A stretch of 18,632 nt of DNA from an uncultured Oscillospiraceae bacterium. Lineage in GTDB: Bacteria > Bacillota > Clostridia > Oscillospirales > Oscillospiraceae. This document shows, piece by piece, positions 1 through 7,096 of this stretch (its first letter is position 1; every line of letters begins with the position of its first letter). A program made the translations under genes and the position numbers. The stretch spans positions 1 to 18,632 of the forward strand of contig CAADVN010000094.1 of NCBI GenBank assembly GCA_900752445.1, read 5' to 3'. The notes beneath the pieces are model-generated. The model worked only from the letters and a program-made list of their open reading frames with translations, was not told the origin of the DNA and did not search any database.

Positions 1-590
1 TCATCATCGGCTGCGCGGGCGGCGGCTCGAACCTCGGCGGGCTGATCTCCCCCTTCATGGGCGAGAAGCTGCGCGGCGAGCGGGACTACAGGTTCATAGC
101 GGTGGAGCCGGCCTCCTGCCCGAGCTTCACGCGCGGCAGGTTCGCCTACGACTTCTGCGACACTGGCAAGGTCTGCCCGCTGGCAAAGATGTATACGCTG
201 GGCAGCGGCTTCATCCCCTCGCCGAGCCACGCGGGCGGGCTCCGGTACCACGGCATGAGTCCCGTGCTGTCGCAGCTCTACCACGACGGGTATATGGAGG
301 CGAGGGCCCTGACCCAGACGCAGGTGTTCGAGGCGGCGACGGTCTTCGCCCGCACCGAGGGCATCCTGCCCGCGCCGGAGTCCAGCCACGCCATACGCGC
401 GGCGATAGACGAGGCCATGAAGTGCAAGGAGACAGGGGAGGAGAAGGTCATCCTCTTCGGCCTCACGGGCACGGGCTACTTCGACATGTACGCCTACGAG
501 AAGTTCAACGACGGCCTGATGGACGACTATGTCCCCACCGACGCCGACCTCGAACGCGGCTTCGCCGGCCTGCCGGACATAGGCTGCTGA
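1..590 (+). CDS. TrpB-like PLP-dependent enzyme (TrpB2 type), 3' part
   Basis: This is the C-terminal part of a pyridoxal-phosphate fold type II enzyme of the tryptophan synthase beta-like group (TrpB2 / TrpB-like). The frame is open from base 3 and the 5' end lies outside the window. A glycine-rich loop, IIGCAGGGSNLGGL, at the very start is the phosphate-binding loop that holds PLP in TrpB proteins. Downstream come the TrpB2-like segments GGLRYHGMSPVL and GILPAPESSHA, the latter being the conserved segment near the C-terminal half of the active site. The family condenses indole with serine to give tryptophan; whether this member does so, or acts on another beta-substituted amino acid, cannot be told from the fragment. 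No trp gene is next to it. It ends with TGA and is followed by two hairpins, facing the convergent parvulin gene. Family assignment is firm, substrate is not. Confidence 0.85.
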   Translation, partial: IIGCAGGGSNLGGLISPFMGEKLRGERDYRFIAVEPASCPSFTRGRFAYDFCDTGKVCPLAKMYTLGSGFIPSPSHAGGLRYHGMSPVLSQLYHDGYMEARALTQTQVFEAATVFARTEGILPAPESSHAIRAAIDEAMKCKETGEEKVILFGLTGTGYFDMYAYEKFNDGLMDDYVPTDADLERGFAGLPDIGC

Positions 591-600
591 AAAAATGAAT

Positions 601-633
601 CTGCCCCGTCCGGCTCTGCATCGGGCGGGGCAG
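601..633. terminator. GC-rich hairpin between convergent genes
   Basis: Bases 601-612 pair with 622-633 over 12 bp (one G-T wobble) around a 9-nt loop. It begins 10 bases after the stop codon of the TrpB-like gene. There is no T-run on the + strand side, but read on the minus strand it is followed within a few bases by six T residues (complement of 592-597). It probably ends transcription from one or both sides, together with the hairpin at 653-682. Confidence 0.55.
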
Positions 634-652
634 TATCAGTCAGGTAAAAACT

Positions 653-682
653 GAGGGTCCGGGGCGCTGTCCCCGGACCCTC
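653..682 (-). terminator. Intrinsic terminator of the mfd / parvulin transcript
   Basis: A perfect 12-bp stem (653-664 with 671-682) with a 6-nt loop lies 8 bases beyond the stop codon of the parvulin lipoprotein gene. On the minus strand it is followed by AGTTTTTACC, a short T-run, so it works as a Rho-independent terminator for the mfd-parvulin operon. On the + strand it is followed by a weaker CTTTT and may act in both directions. Confidence 0.75.
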
Positions 683-689
683 TCGGCTT

Positions 690-1811
690 TTAAAGCCCGA
701 ACATCTCCTTTATCTCCAGGTCCTCAAACCCGGGCGCCCAGCTCACATCTGCGTTCTCTATCCAGCCGAGCCGCCGTGCCTCGTAGAGGTTCACCGCCGC
801 CATGGCGCGGATGGTGTAGGGCGTGCCGTCGGAGTCGAATTTCATCACCCTGTCCTCGGGCGTCAGAGGCAGCCTCAGGATGATATGGTAGCCGAAATCG
901 CTCTCCACTATCCCAGACATCTGGCCCGGCTCCAGGGCCGCCGTGGTCGTCTCAAAGGCCTCCAGCATCTCGCCGCTCGTGAAGCAATAGCCATCGGGGA
1001 AGGCGGCAAGGCCCGTGTCTTCGCTCTTCTCCTGCATGAGCGCGTCGAAAGCCTCCTCCAGCTCCGCGCCGCTCTTGTCCTTGAGCCCGGCGTAGAGCTC
1101 CTCGGCCACGGCCCTCTTCTCAGCCTTCGCCGCTTCGTCCAGCGGCTCGCCCTCGTCGTCCGTGGTCCTTATGAGTATGTGCTTTGCCGTCATAAATCCG
1201 TTCTCCTCGGCAAAGTCCAGGACCTCCTGCTCCGTCAGCTTCTCGCCCGCGCCGCCGTACAGCGTCGTGTATGCCCTCGAATAGAGCGCCGCCGTGCGGT
1301 TCATCAGGTCGAAAAGCTCCCGGCTCACATACGCCTCATCCAAAAGCTCGAAGAATTCCTCCTCCGTGCCGTCCTCTCCGACGAGCTGGAGCATCTCGCT
1401 TTCCTGCGCCTCCTGCAGCGCCGCCTCGTCCTCCTCGGTCAGCTCCACGCCCTCTTTCGCGGCGTTCACGCTCAGCGCGTGGTACTGCACGCAGAAGCCC
1501 TTGGCCGCGTCGATGAGCATTTCGCCCACCGTCAGGCTCTCGTCATAGATGTACGGCGCGTCGAAGTCCGTGATCTCGCCCGTCTCCTTCACGTAGTTCT
1601 TGTAGCTGTAAAAGAGCCAGTAGAAAAACTCGCCCCAGTCGGCGGTCTCTCCGTCTATGCTGAGCACCTCGGTCCCGAGGTCGTACTTCGCTCTCAGGGC
1701 GTCCCAGTCGAGCTCCGTCACGTCCTCCGGGTACTCTGCGGCGGCGCCGCAGCCCGCCATGAGGCCCAGAGCCAGCGTGAGGCTCAATACGACAGATGCA
1801 ATCCTTTTCAT
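690..1811 (-). CDS. Parvulin-type peptidyl-prolyl isomerase lipoprotein (PrsA/SurA-like)
   Basis: This gene encodes a probable extracytoplasmic foldase anchored to the membrane. Residues 1-21 are a lipoprotein signal peptide: KR after the start, a hydrophobic core, then the lipobox LMAGC, whose cysteine would be lipidated. A helical SurA/PrsA-like N-terminal region follows, then a PpiC rotamase domain at about residues 209-310, recognised by AKHILI at its start and by LEPGQMSG and FGYHIILRL near its end. The family isomerises proline peptide bonds and helps secreted proteins fold outside the membrane. The start at 1811 is chosen because AGGAGG lies 5 bases upstream and the signal peptide then begins with MKR; an ATG 18 bases further up lies inside the mfd end and lacks such a site. 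It starts one base after the mfd stop, so the two are co-transcribed and probably translationally coupled. Length 373 residues. Confidence 0.85.
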   Translation of the reverse strand: MKRIASVVLSLTLALGLMAGCGAAAEYPEDVTELDWDALRAKYDLGTEVLSIDGETADWGEFFYWLFYSYKNYVKETGEITDFDAPYIYDESLTVGEMLIDAAKGFCVQYHALSVNAAKEGVELTEEDEAALQEAQESEMLQLVGEDGTEEEFFELLDEAYVSRELFDLMNRTAALYSRAYTTLYGGAGEKLTEQEVLDFAEENGFMTAKHILIRTTDDEGEPLDEAAKAEKRAVAEELYAGLKDKSGAELEEAFDALMQEKSEDTGLAAFPDGYCFTSGEMLEAFETTTAALEPGQMSGIVESDFGYHIILRLPLTPEDRVMKFDSDGTPYTIRAMAAVNLYEARRLGWIENADVSWAPGFEDLEIKEMFGL

Positions 1812-1812
1812 C

Positions 1813-4800
1813 TTATCCTCCTCTTTCATCCTGCGAGTATTTGTCCGTCGAGGCCCATGCCGAGGCGAAGCCCGAGGCCTCGTCCAGCACCCTCGCCCTC
1901 GGCGGGAGCTTTAGCGATATCCTTGGCACGGAGCCCGCCTCCACGCGGAGCCTGCCCTTGTACTCCGGCCTGGCATAGAGCTCGGACACGCGCCTCATGT
2001 CGAAGCCCGAGAGCGTGAACCTGAGCACCCCGGCCTTCTGGCTGATGTCTGTTATCCCGGCCCTGCCGGCCTCGCCGCGCAGCAGCGCCACGCGCACCAG
2101 CGCCGTCACGCTGTCCGGAGGCTCGCCGAAGCGGTCTATGAGCTCGTCGAGCACGTCGTCCGCGTCCGCCTCGCTCCTTATGAGCGCGATGCGGCGGTAG
2201 AGGTCCATCCTCTGCTCCGAGGACTCTATATAGCTCTCCGGTATGTTCGCCGTGACCGCGAGGTCCGCCGTCGAAGACGCGCGGTTTTGCGGCCTTTCGC
2301 CCTTCTCCTCGAGCACGGCCTCCTCCAGCAGCTTCAGGTACATGTCATAGCCCACGTCTATGAGGTGCCCCGACTGTTCCGCACCCAGGAGGTTGCCCGC
2401 GCCGCGTATCTCAAGGTCGCGCATCGCTATGCGGAAGCCCGAGTTGAACTCCGCAAACTCCCTGATGGCCTCCAGCCGCTTTTCCGCGATCTCGGTCAGC
2501 ACCTTGTCCCGCTTGAAGGTCAAATAGGCGCTCGCCCTTCGCGTGGAGCGGCCCACGCGCCCGCGTATCTGGTGCAGCTGCGCGAGGCCCAGCTTGTCGG
2601 CGTCCTCTATTATGAGCGTATTCACGTTCGGTATGTCTATGCCCGTCTCTATTATAGTCGTGCACACGAGCACCTGTACGCGGCCTTCGACCATGTCCTC
2701 CATGACCCGCGAGAGTTGTTCCTCGTCCATCTTGCCGTGGGCCACGGCTACGGACGCGCCGTCGAGAAGTTCCGATATCTTGAGCGCCGTGCGCTCTATG
2801 TTGTCCACACGGTTGTGCAGGTAGTAGACCTGACCGCCCCTCGCCAGCTCGCGGCGCATGGCCTCGGCCAGGGTCCCCCAGTCGTGCTCCATGACGAAGG
2901 TCTGCACCGGCAGGCGGTCCTGCGGCGGCTCCTCTATCGTGGACATGTCCCGGATGCCCGCCAGCGCCATGTTCAGCGTCCGCGGTATGGGCGTGGCCGA
3001 AAGCGTCAGCACGTCCACCTGACGTGCTAGCTCCTTGATATGTTCCTTGTGCGTCACGCCAAAGCGCTGCTCCTCGTCCACGATGAGCAGGCCCAGGTTT
3101 TTGAACTCTATGTCCTTCTGCAGCAGCCTGTGCGTGCCGATGACGAGGTCGCACTTGCCGCTCTTGAGGTTTTTGAGCGTCTCGCGCACCTGCGCGGGCG
3201 TCCTGAAACGGCTGAGCACCTCTATATCCACGGGGTAGCCGAAAAAGCGCTGCATCGCCGTCTGGTAGTGCTGCTGCGCAAGCACCGTCGTTGGCACCAG
3301 TATGGCGGCCTGGCAGCCGTCAAGGATACACTTCATCACGGCGCGCAGGGCGACCTCGGTCTTGCCGTATCCCACGTCGCCGCAGAGCAGCCGGTCCATG
3401 GGCATGGGCTTTTCCATGTCCCTTTTTATCTCCTCGACGCACCTGAGCTGGTCGTCGGTCTCCTCATAGCCGAAACGCTCCTCGAACTCCAGCTGCCAGG
3501 GCGAGTCCGGCGCGAAGGCGTGGCCCTTCGTGCGCGCGCGCTCGGCGTATAGCTGGATGAGCCCCTTGGCCAGCTGCTTTGCCGCGGCCTTGGCCCGGGA
3601 CTTTGTGCGCTGCCACTCAGCGCCGCCCAGCTTCGAGAGCCGCACGGGCGCATCCTCGCCCGCGCCGACGTACTTCGTCACGAGGTCGAGCTGCGTCGCC
3701 GGGACGTAGAGGCTGTCCGTGCCCGCGTAGCAGATCTTCATATAGTCCTTCTCGGCCCCGTCCACAGGTATGCGCACGACGCCGGCAAAGCGGCCTATGC
3801 CGTGCTGCTCATGCACCACGAGGTCGCCGACGGCGAGGTCGGCGCAGGAGCCTATCTTCTCGCCCACGGCCTTCTTGCGGCGCTTCTGCCGCCGCAGGCC
3901 CGCCGCCATAAGCTGCGTGTCCGTCAGCACCGCCAGCTTCAGCGTGGGATACTCCATTCCCGCGGACAGTCCGCCCGTCGTGACGATGCACTCGCGCGGC
4001 GCCGGCAGGCGCTTCAGCTTTTCCGCCAGCATCGCCCCGCCGCTCTCGCGGAACATGCCCGTCAGGATGTTCGCCCGCCTCGAATCCCCGGCCAGCACCA
4101 GGACGCCGCAGCCGGCCTCGCGGTAATGCGCCAGGTCCTCCTTCGCCTGCTCCGCCGAACCTCCGTAGGAGGGCAGCTGCTTGGCCTGCACCTGTATAAC
4201 GCTCTGCGGCTCGAGAGGGGATCTGCCCGCCGTAAAGGCATCCGCAAAATACACGCAGTGCGCCGCAAGCCTCTGCCAGACATATTGCTCCGAGACGTGA
4301 TAGTCCTCTGCCTTCGCCTGCATGCGTCCCGAGGAATTGAGCGCCGAAACGTCCTCCGCGAGGCTCTTCATATAGTCACGGGCACGTTCCATAAAGCGCC
4401 CGGGCTGCTCGCAGACGATTACTGCGTCCTCAGCTATGTAGTCCGCCGCACATACGGGCTCGCCATAGATAAGATTTGCATATTTATCCGCAGCGCGGAG
4501 CTCGGAGCCGTTTTCTAGCCGCTCTGCGTCCTCTCTCAGCGAGGAGATGAGCCGGTCCGTTTCCCCGCCCTTTTTTTCATATCTCGCCGCCAGCTTTTCG
4601 AGGGAGGAGGCCAGGGCGGCGGCGCCGCCACGGCACAGTCCTGGCAGTGTCTCCGCCGCCGGAAGTACAGTGCAGCGCTCCAGGCTCTCCGTCCGCCTCT
4701 GGCTGAGTATGTCGAAATGAGACATGGAATCGAGCTCGTCGCCCCAGAACTCTATCCTGACGGGCTGCTCATGGGCAGGGGAGAAAAAGTCCAGTATACC

Positions 4801-5334
4801 GCCCCTTCTGGAGAACTGGCCCGGGCCCTCAACCTGGGCGGAGCGGATGTAGCCGCAGCGCAGCAGCGCGTCCTCCAGATCCTCCGGCGGCATCTGCGCA
4901 CCCATGTCTATCTCAAAGGCGCAGCGCTCAAAGGCCTCGACAGGCATGGCGCGCTGGAAGAGGCCCTGGGCTGTCAATATGACTGTACCAGTGCCCTTCC
5001 TCAGCTCCAGGAGCGCGCCCAGCCTGCGCTGCTCAAGCTGTCTCGAGGCCGCGTCGGCCTGGATAAAGACGTAGTCCCTGCCTGTGAGGACGACGGCCCG
5101 CTCCTCCATAAACGCATAAATATCTGCTGCAAGTGCATCTGCCGAAGTCTCGTCAGGAGTCAGTATCACGAGGGGCCTTCCGGTCCTCAGCCGCAGTGCT
5201 GAGCACAGATGCGCCCTGTGCACCGCCGACAGCCCCGTTATGAGCGCGGCAAAGCCGCCTCTCTTCCCCGGAAGGGGGAGGGCGGCTGTCTCAGGCAGTT
5301 TAAAAAATACTTCGGCCAGGAGTTTCGTTTCCAT
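1813..5334 (-). CDS. mfd: Transcription-repair coupling factor Mfd
   Basis: Mfd is an ATP-driven DNA translocase that pushes stalled RNA polymerase off DNA and recruits UvrA to the lesion. At 1173 residues it is full length. Visible parts: the UvrB-like N-terminal module (IEFWGDELDSM), the RNA-polymerase interacting domain from about residue 500 (LVVHEQHGIGRFAG), helicase motif I (CGDVGYGKTEVAL, Lys658), the DEEQ box at 753-756, motif III (LSATPIPRTL), motif VI (QIRGRVGRS, about 922-930), and a C-terminal TRCF domain. The chosen ATG has no ribosome-binding site: a perfect -10 box ends only 9 bases upstream, so the message is likely leaderless or nearly so, and no better in-frame start is seen nearby. 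It is the first gene of a two-gene operon reading away from the origin, with the parvulin lipoprotein gene downstream. In many Clostridia mfd is also beside a parvulin gene. Confidence 0.97.
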   Translation of the reverse strand: METKLLAEVFFKLPETAALPLPGKRGGFAALITGLSAVHRAHLCSALRLRTGRPLVILTPDETSADALAADIYAFMEERAVVLTGRDYVFIQADAASRQLEQRRLGALLELRKGTGTVILTAQGLFQRAMPVEAFERCAFEIDMGAQMPPEDLEDALLRCGYIRSAQVEGPGQFSRRGGILDFFSPAHEQPVRIEFWGDELDSMSHFDILSQRRTESLERCTVLPAAETLPGLCRGGAAALASSLEKLAARYEKKGGETDRLISSLREDAERLENGSELRAADKYANLIYGEPVCAADYIAEDAVIVCEQPGRFMERARDYMKSLAEDVSALNSSGRMQAKAEDYHVSEQYVWQRLAAHCVYFADAFTAGRSPLEPQSVIQVQAKQLPSYGGSAEQAKEDLAHYREAGCGVLVLAGDSRRANILTGMFRESGGAMLAEKLKRLPAPRECIVTTGGLSAGMEYPTLKLAVLTDTQLMAAGLRRQKRRKKAVGEKIGSCADLAVGDLVVHEQHGIGRFAGVVRIPVDGAEKDYMKICYAGTDSLYVPATQLDLVTKYVGAGEDAPVRLSKLGGAEWQRTKSRAKAAAKQLAKGLIQLYAERARTKGHAFAPDSPWQLEFEERFGYEETDDQLRCVEEIKRDMEKPMPMDRLLCGDVGYGKTEVALRAVMKCILDGCQAAILVPTTVLAQQHYQTAMQRFFGYPVDIEVLSRFRTPAQVRETLKNLKSGKCDLVIGTHRLLQKDIEFKNLGLLIVDEEQRFGVTHKEHIKELARQVDVLTLSATPIPRTLNMALAGIRDMSTIEEPPQDRLPVQTFVMEHDWGTLAEAMRRELARGGQVYYLHNRVDNIERTALKISELLDGASVAVAHGKMDEEQLSRVMEDMVEGRVQVLVCTTIIETGIDIPNVNTLIIEDADKLGLAQLHQIRGRVGRSTRRASAYLTFKRDKVLTEIAEKRLEAIREFAEFNSGFRIAMRDLEIRGAGNLLGAEQSGHLIDVGYDMYLKLLEEAVLEEKGERPQNRASSTADLAVTANIPESYIESSEQRMDLYRRIALIRSEADADDVLDELIDRFGEPPDSVTALVRVALLRGEAGRAGITDISQKAGVLRFTLSGFDMRRVSELYARPEYKGRLRVEAGSVPRISLKLPPRARVLDEASGFASAWASTDKYSQDERGG

Positions 5335-5343
5335 GATTTTTGT

Positions 5344-5372
5344 ATTATAACAAATTTCCCTGTCGAATTCAA
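5344..5372 (-). promoter_or_regulatory. mfd promoter with almost no leader
   Basis: Read on the minus strand: -35 TTGAAT (complement of 5367-5372), a 17-bp spacer, and a perfect -10 TATAAT (complement of 5344-5349). Nine bases separate the -10 box from the mfd ATG, so transcription should begin within about 0-3 bases of the start codon. Confidence 0.75.
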
Positions 5373-5436
5373 TAAAAACAGGGGAGCTCCTCTATTTAAC
5401 TTTTCTGTTACAAAGAAAAAAATATGGTCTATGTTA

Positions 5437-5465
5437 TAGACAAAAGGCAAAATTGTTATTATAAT
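5437..5465 (+). promoter_or_regulatory. dnaA promoter
   Basis: TAGACA at 5437-5442 (one mismatch from the sigma-A consensus), a 17-bp spacer, and a perfect TATAAT at 5460-5465. The expected start is near 5471-5473, about 57 bases before the dnaA ATG. The motif TAGACAAA is repeated at 5437-5444 and 5468-5475, flanking the -10 box. The promoter is back to back with that of mfd within a 194-bp AT-rich region. No convincing DnaA box was seen here. Confidence 0.8.
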
Positions 5466-5480
5466 AGTAGACAAAGATTG

Positions 5481-5511
5481 CGTCCCTTGTATAGAGAGGG
5501 GACGTTTTTTT
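5481..5511 (+). promoter_or_regulatory. Terminator-like hairpin in the dnaA 5' leader
   Basis: An 8-bp stem (5481-5488 with 5497-5504, one G-T pair) with an 8-nt loop is followed directly by seven T residues at 5505-5511. It begins about 10 bases after the predicted dnaA start site and ends 3 bases before the ribosome-binding site. There is no + strand gene upstream for more than 4.8 kb, so it is part of the dnaA leader, not the end of another gene. The stem's 3' arm and the ribosome-binding site share the heptamer GAGGGGA (5496-5502 and 5514-5520), so the 5' arm could pair with either. This suggests an attenuator; that role is inference. Confidence 0.6.
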
Positions 5512-5528
5512 CTGAGGGGAGAGATGAG

Positions 5529-6839
5529 ATGGATCTGCTCAGGACAGTGTGGCAGAACGTGCTCGACGAAATATCAAAGGACATTTCGTCCACTGCCTAC
5601 AATACCTGGTTTGCCGACTGCAAGCCATACAGGCTCGACGAGGACAAGATAACTATACTCACCACCTCCGAGCTCAAGCAGAAGGTCCTGAATGAAAAAT
5701 TCAGCGACGTAATACACAAGGCGCTCATCGAGGTCTTTTCCAGCGACCTGAGCCTTGTCATCATGACTGAGGAGGACGCGAAGCTGGAGGAGGCCCGCCA
5801 TTTTGCCGCCGACACACCGCCGGAGATGGACGCCTATACCTTTGACAACTTCATAGTCGGCACCTCGAACGAGTTCGCACACGCGGCCTCTCTGGCCGTG
5901 GCGAACAATCCCGGCAAGGTATATAATCCGCTCTTTATATACGGCAACTCCGGCCTTGGCAAGACGCATCTGCTCATGGCCATCTGCAATGTCATCCACT
6001 CCAACAACATAGAGCTTCCCATATCCTATGTCTGCGGGGACGAATTTACGAACAGGGTCATTGCTGCCATAAGGAACGGCACGATGGACGAAGTTCGCAA
6101 CGAGTACCGCAACGTGGGTCTTTTTCTCATGGACGACATCCAGTATATTGCTGGCAAGCGCAGCACGCAGGAGGAGTTTTTCAGCATCTTCAACGCAATC
6201 TACCGCACGGGCGGGCAGATAGTCATAACTGCCGACCGTCCTCCTATCGACATGTCCATTTTGGACGACAGGCTGCGCACGAGGCTGGAGGGCGGCCTCA
6301 TGGCCGACGTACAGCCGCCCGATATTGAGACCAGGGTCGCCATCGTGAGGAGCAAGGCCATGCAGCTGGGCATGCAGTTAACGCCTGAGGTTGAGACCTT
6401 CATTGCTGAAAACATCACCTCGAACGTGAGGCAGCTGGAGGGCGTAGTGAAGCGCCTTACCGCCTACAGGGAGATACTCAACGACAACATCTCCATCGCC
6501 TCAGTCAAGCGGGCTATAAAGGATGTCATCAGGGTAGGCTCCTACATCCCCACTCCCGACATCATCATTGAGGAGACGGCGAGGTACTTTTCTGTCACAC
6601 AGGCGGACATAACGGGGCAGAGGCGCTCGAAGAACGTCGCAAAAGCGCGCCAGGTCTCCATGTATCTCATCCGCAGCCTCACAAACCTCTCGCTCGTGGA
6701 CATAGGCGGCATGTACGACGGCAGGAACCACTCCACCGTGCTCAGCTCGATACGGCGCATAGAGGAACTCATAAGGACAGATCAGGAGACGGCGGATTCA
6801 ATACGCGACATCTCATCTAACGTCAACTCTCGCTCCTGA
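5529..6839 (+). CDS. dnaA: Chromosomal replication initiator DnaA
   Basis: DnaA binds oriC, forms an ATP-dependent filament and melts the duplex to load the helicase. The ATG at 5529 has AGGGGAG 7 bases upstream and gives 436 residues; the frame stays open further upstream but that part is leader. Domain I (about 1-80) carries the typical TAYNTWF segment; domain II is a short linker; domain III is the AAA+ core with Walker A GNSGLGKTH (139-147), Walker B LFLMDDIQ and sensor II in LRTRLEGGL; domain IV is the DNA-binding helix-turn-helix. The signature normally reading GRDHTTV is here GRNHSTV (398-404): the positions equal to E. coli Asp433 and Thr435 are Asn400 and Ser402. The E. coli Lys397/Arg401 positions are Gln364/Lys368, while Arg399 is kept as Arg366. 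The nearby boxes are also unusual. First gene of the rightward origin operon, with its own promoter. Confidence 0.98.
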   Translation: MDLLRTVWQNVLDEISKDISSTAYNTWFADCKPYRLDEDKITILTTSELKQKVLNEKFSDVIHKALIEVFSSDLSLVIMTEEDAKLEEARHFAADTPPEMDAYTFDNFIVGTSNEFAHAASLAVANNPGKVYNPLFIYGNSGLGKTHLLMAICNVIHSNNIELPISYVCGDEFTNRVIAAIRNGTMDEVRNEYRNVGLFLMDDIQYIAGKRSTQEEFFSIFNAIYRTGGQIVITADRPPIDMSILDDRLRTRLEGGLMADVQPPDIETRVAIVRSKAMQLGMQLTPEVETFIAENITSNVRQLEGVVKRLTAYREILNDNISIASVKRAIKDVIRVGSYIPTPDIIIEETARYFSVTQADITGQRRSKNVAKARQVSMYLIRSLTNLSLVDIGGMYDGRNHSTVLSSIRRIEELIRTDQETADSIRDISSNVNSRS

Positions 6840-6876
6840 GTTTTGAACATGGAAATGTTCAATGTTATAAAAAATC

Positions 6877-6957
6877 TGTTGAAAGCTGTTGAAAAGCATT
6901 TTAGTATAAATTTTCCTGTTCACGGCTGTTCAAAACTGTTCAAAAGTCTGTGGACGA
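6877..6957 (+). repeat. Array of non-canonical DnaA boxes on a 10-bp pitch
   Basis: Same-orientation 9-mers start at 6877 (TGTTGAAAG), 6887 (TGTTGAAAA), 6917 (TGTTCACGG), 6927 and 6937 (both TGTTCAAAA), and 6949 (TGTGGACGA). The first five share exact 10-bp registers, i.e. one helical face, with an AT-rich stretch filling the two empty registers 6897 and 6907. The E. coli consensus on this strand is TGTGGATAA; only the last copy keeps the TGTGGA core. Related copies outside the array are at 6841-6849 (reverse), 6856-6864 and 6989-6997 (reverse). Confidence 0.75.
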
Positions 6958-6988
6958 ATTTTGTCTGATTTTACGGGCGATACATGGG

Positions 6989-7036
6989 TTTTCAACAGTA
7001 CGGACCTACTACCACTGCTTTTACTACATATATATT
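6989..7036 (+). promoter_or_regulatory. DnaA box, DnaA-trio run and duplex unwinding element
   Basis: TTTTCAACA at 6989-6997 points toward dnaN. After 8 bases comes an in-register trinucleotide run at 7006-7026 (CTA CTA CCA CTG CTT TTA CTA), then the AT tract ACATATATATT (7026-7036). A box followed by repeated CTA-like trios (3'-GAT-5' on the other strand) and an AT stretch is the known basal unwinding system of bacterial origins, described in Bacillus subtilis. DnaA would spread from the box along one strand here and open the duplex. Confidence 0.75.
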
Positions 7037-7096
7037 CCTATCCTTCCTATCCTATCTGAGAGGGAATGGACGAACCGGTTTTATAAGGAGGACAAA

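Larger units (their letters stand above)
6841..7037. other. Probable replication origin (oriC) between dnaA and dnaN
   Basis: This is a 257-bp gene-free gap, clearly AT-richer than its surroundings. It opens with an inverted pair of box-like sequences (6843-6850 and 6855-6862, 8 bp perfect, 4-bp loop), continues with a same-strand array of 9-mers related to TGTTCAAAA/TGTTGAAAA, and ends with a reverse-oriented box, a trinucleotide run and an ACATATATATT tract. This matches the layout of the unwinding half of Bacillus-type origins, which also lies between dnaA and dnaN. Gene directions diverge around this region, as expected at an origin. No clear second box cluster was found upstream of dnaA. 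Confidence 0.85.

Noticed and set aside
885..2018. A 377-codon + strand frame opposite the parvulin gene and the mfd end
   Set aside because: It is Arg/Leu-rich with no recognisable domain and lies opposite two well-supported genes.
5424..5528. Upstream extension of dnaA by 35 codons
   Set aside because: It crosses the dnaA promoter and the leader hairpin; the ATG at 5529 has a proper ribosome-binding site and matches the DnaA N terminus.
6950..7096. Upstream extension of dnaN by 49 codons
   Set aside because: It is origin sequence read by chance; AAGGAGG and the usual clamp N terminus mark 7097.
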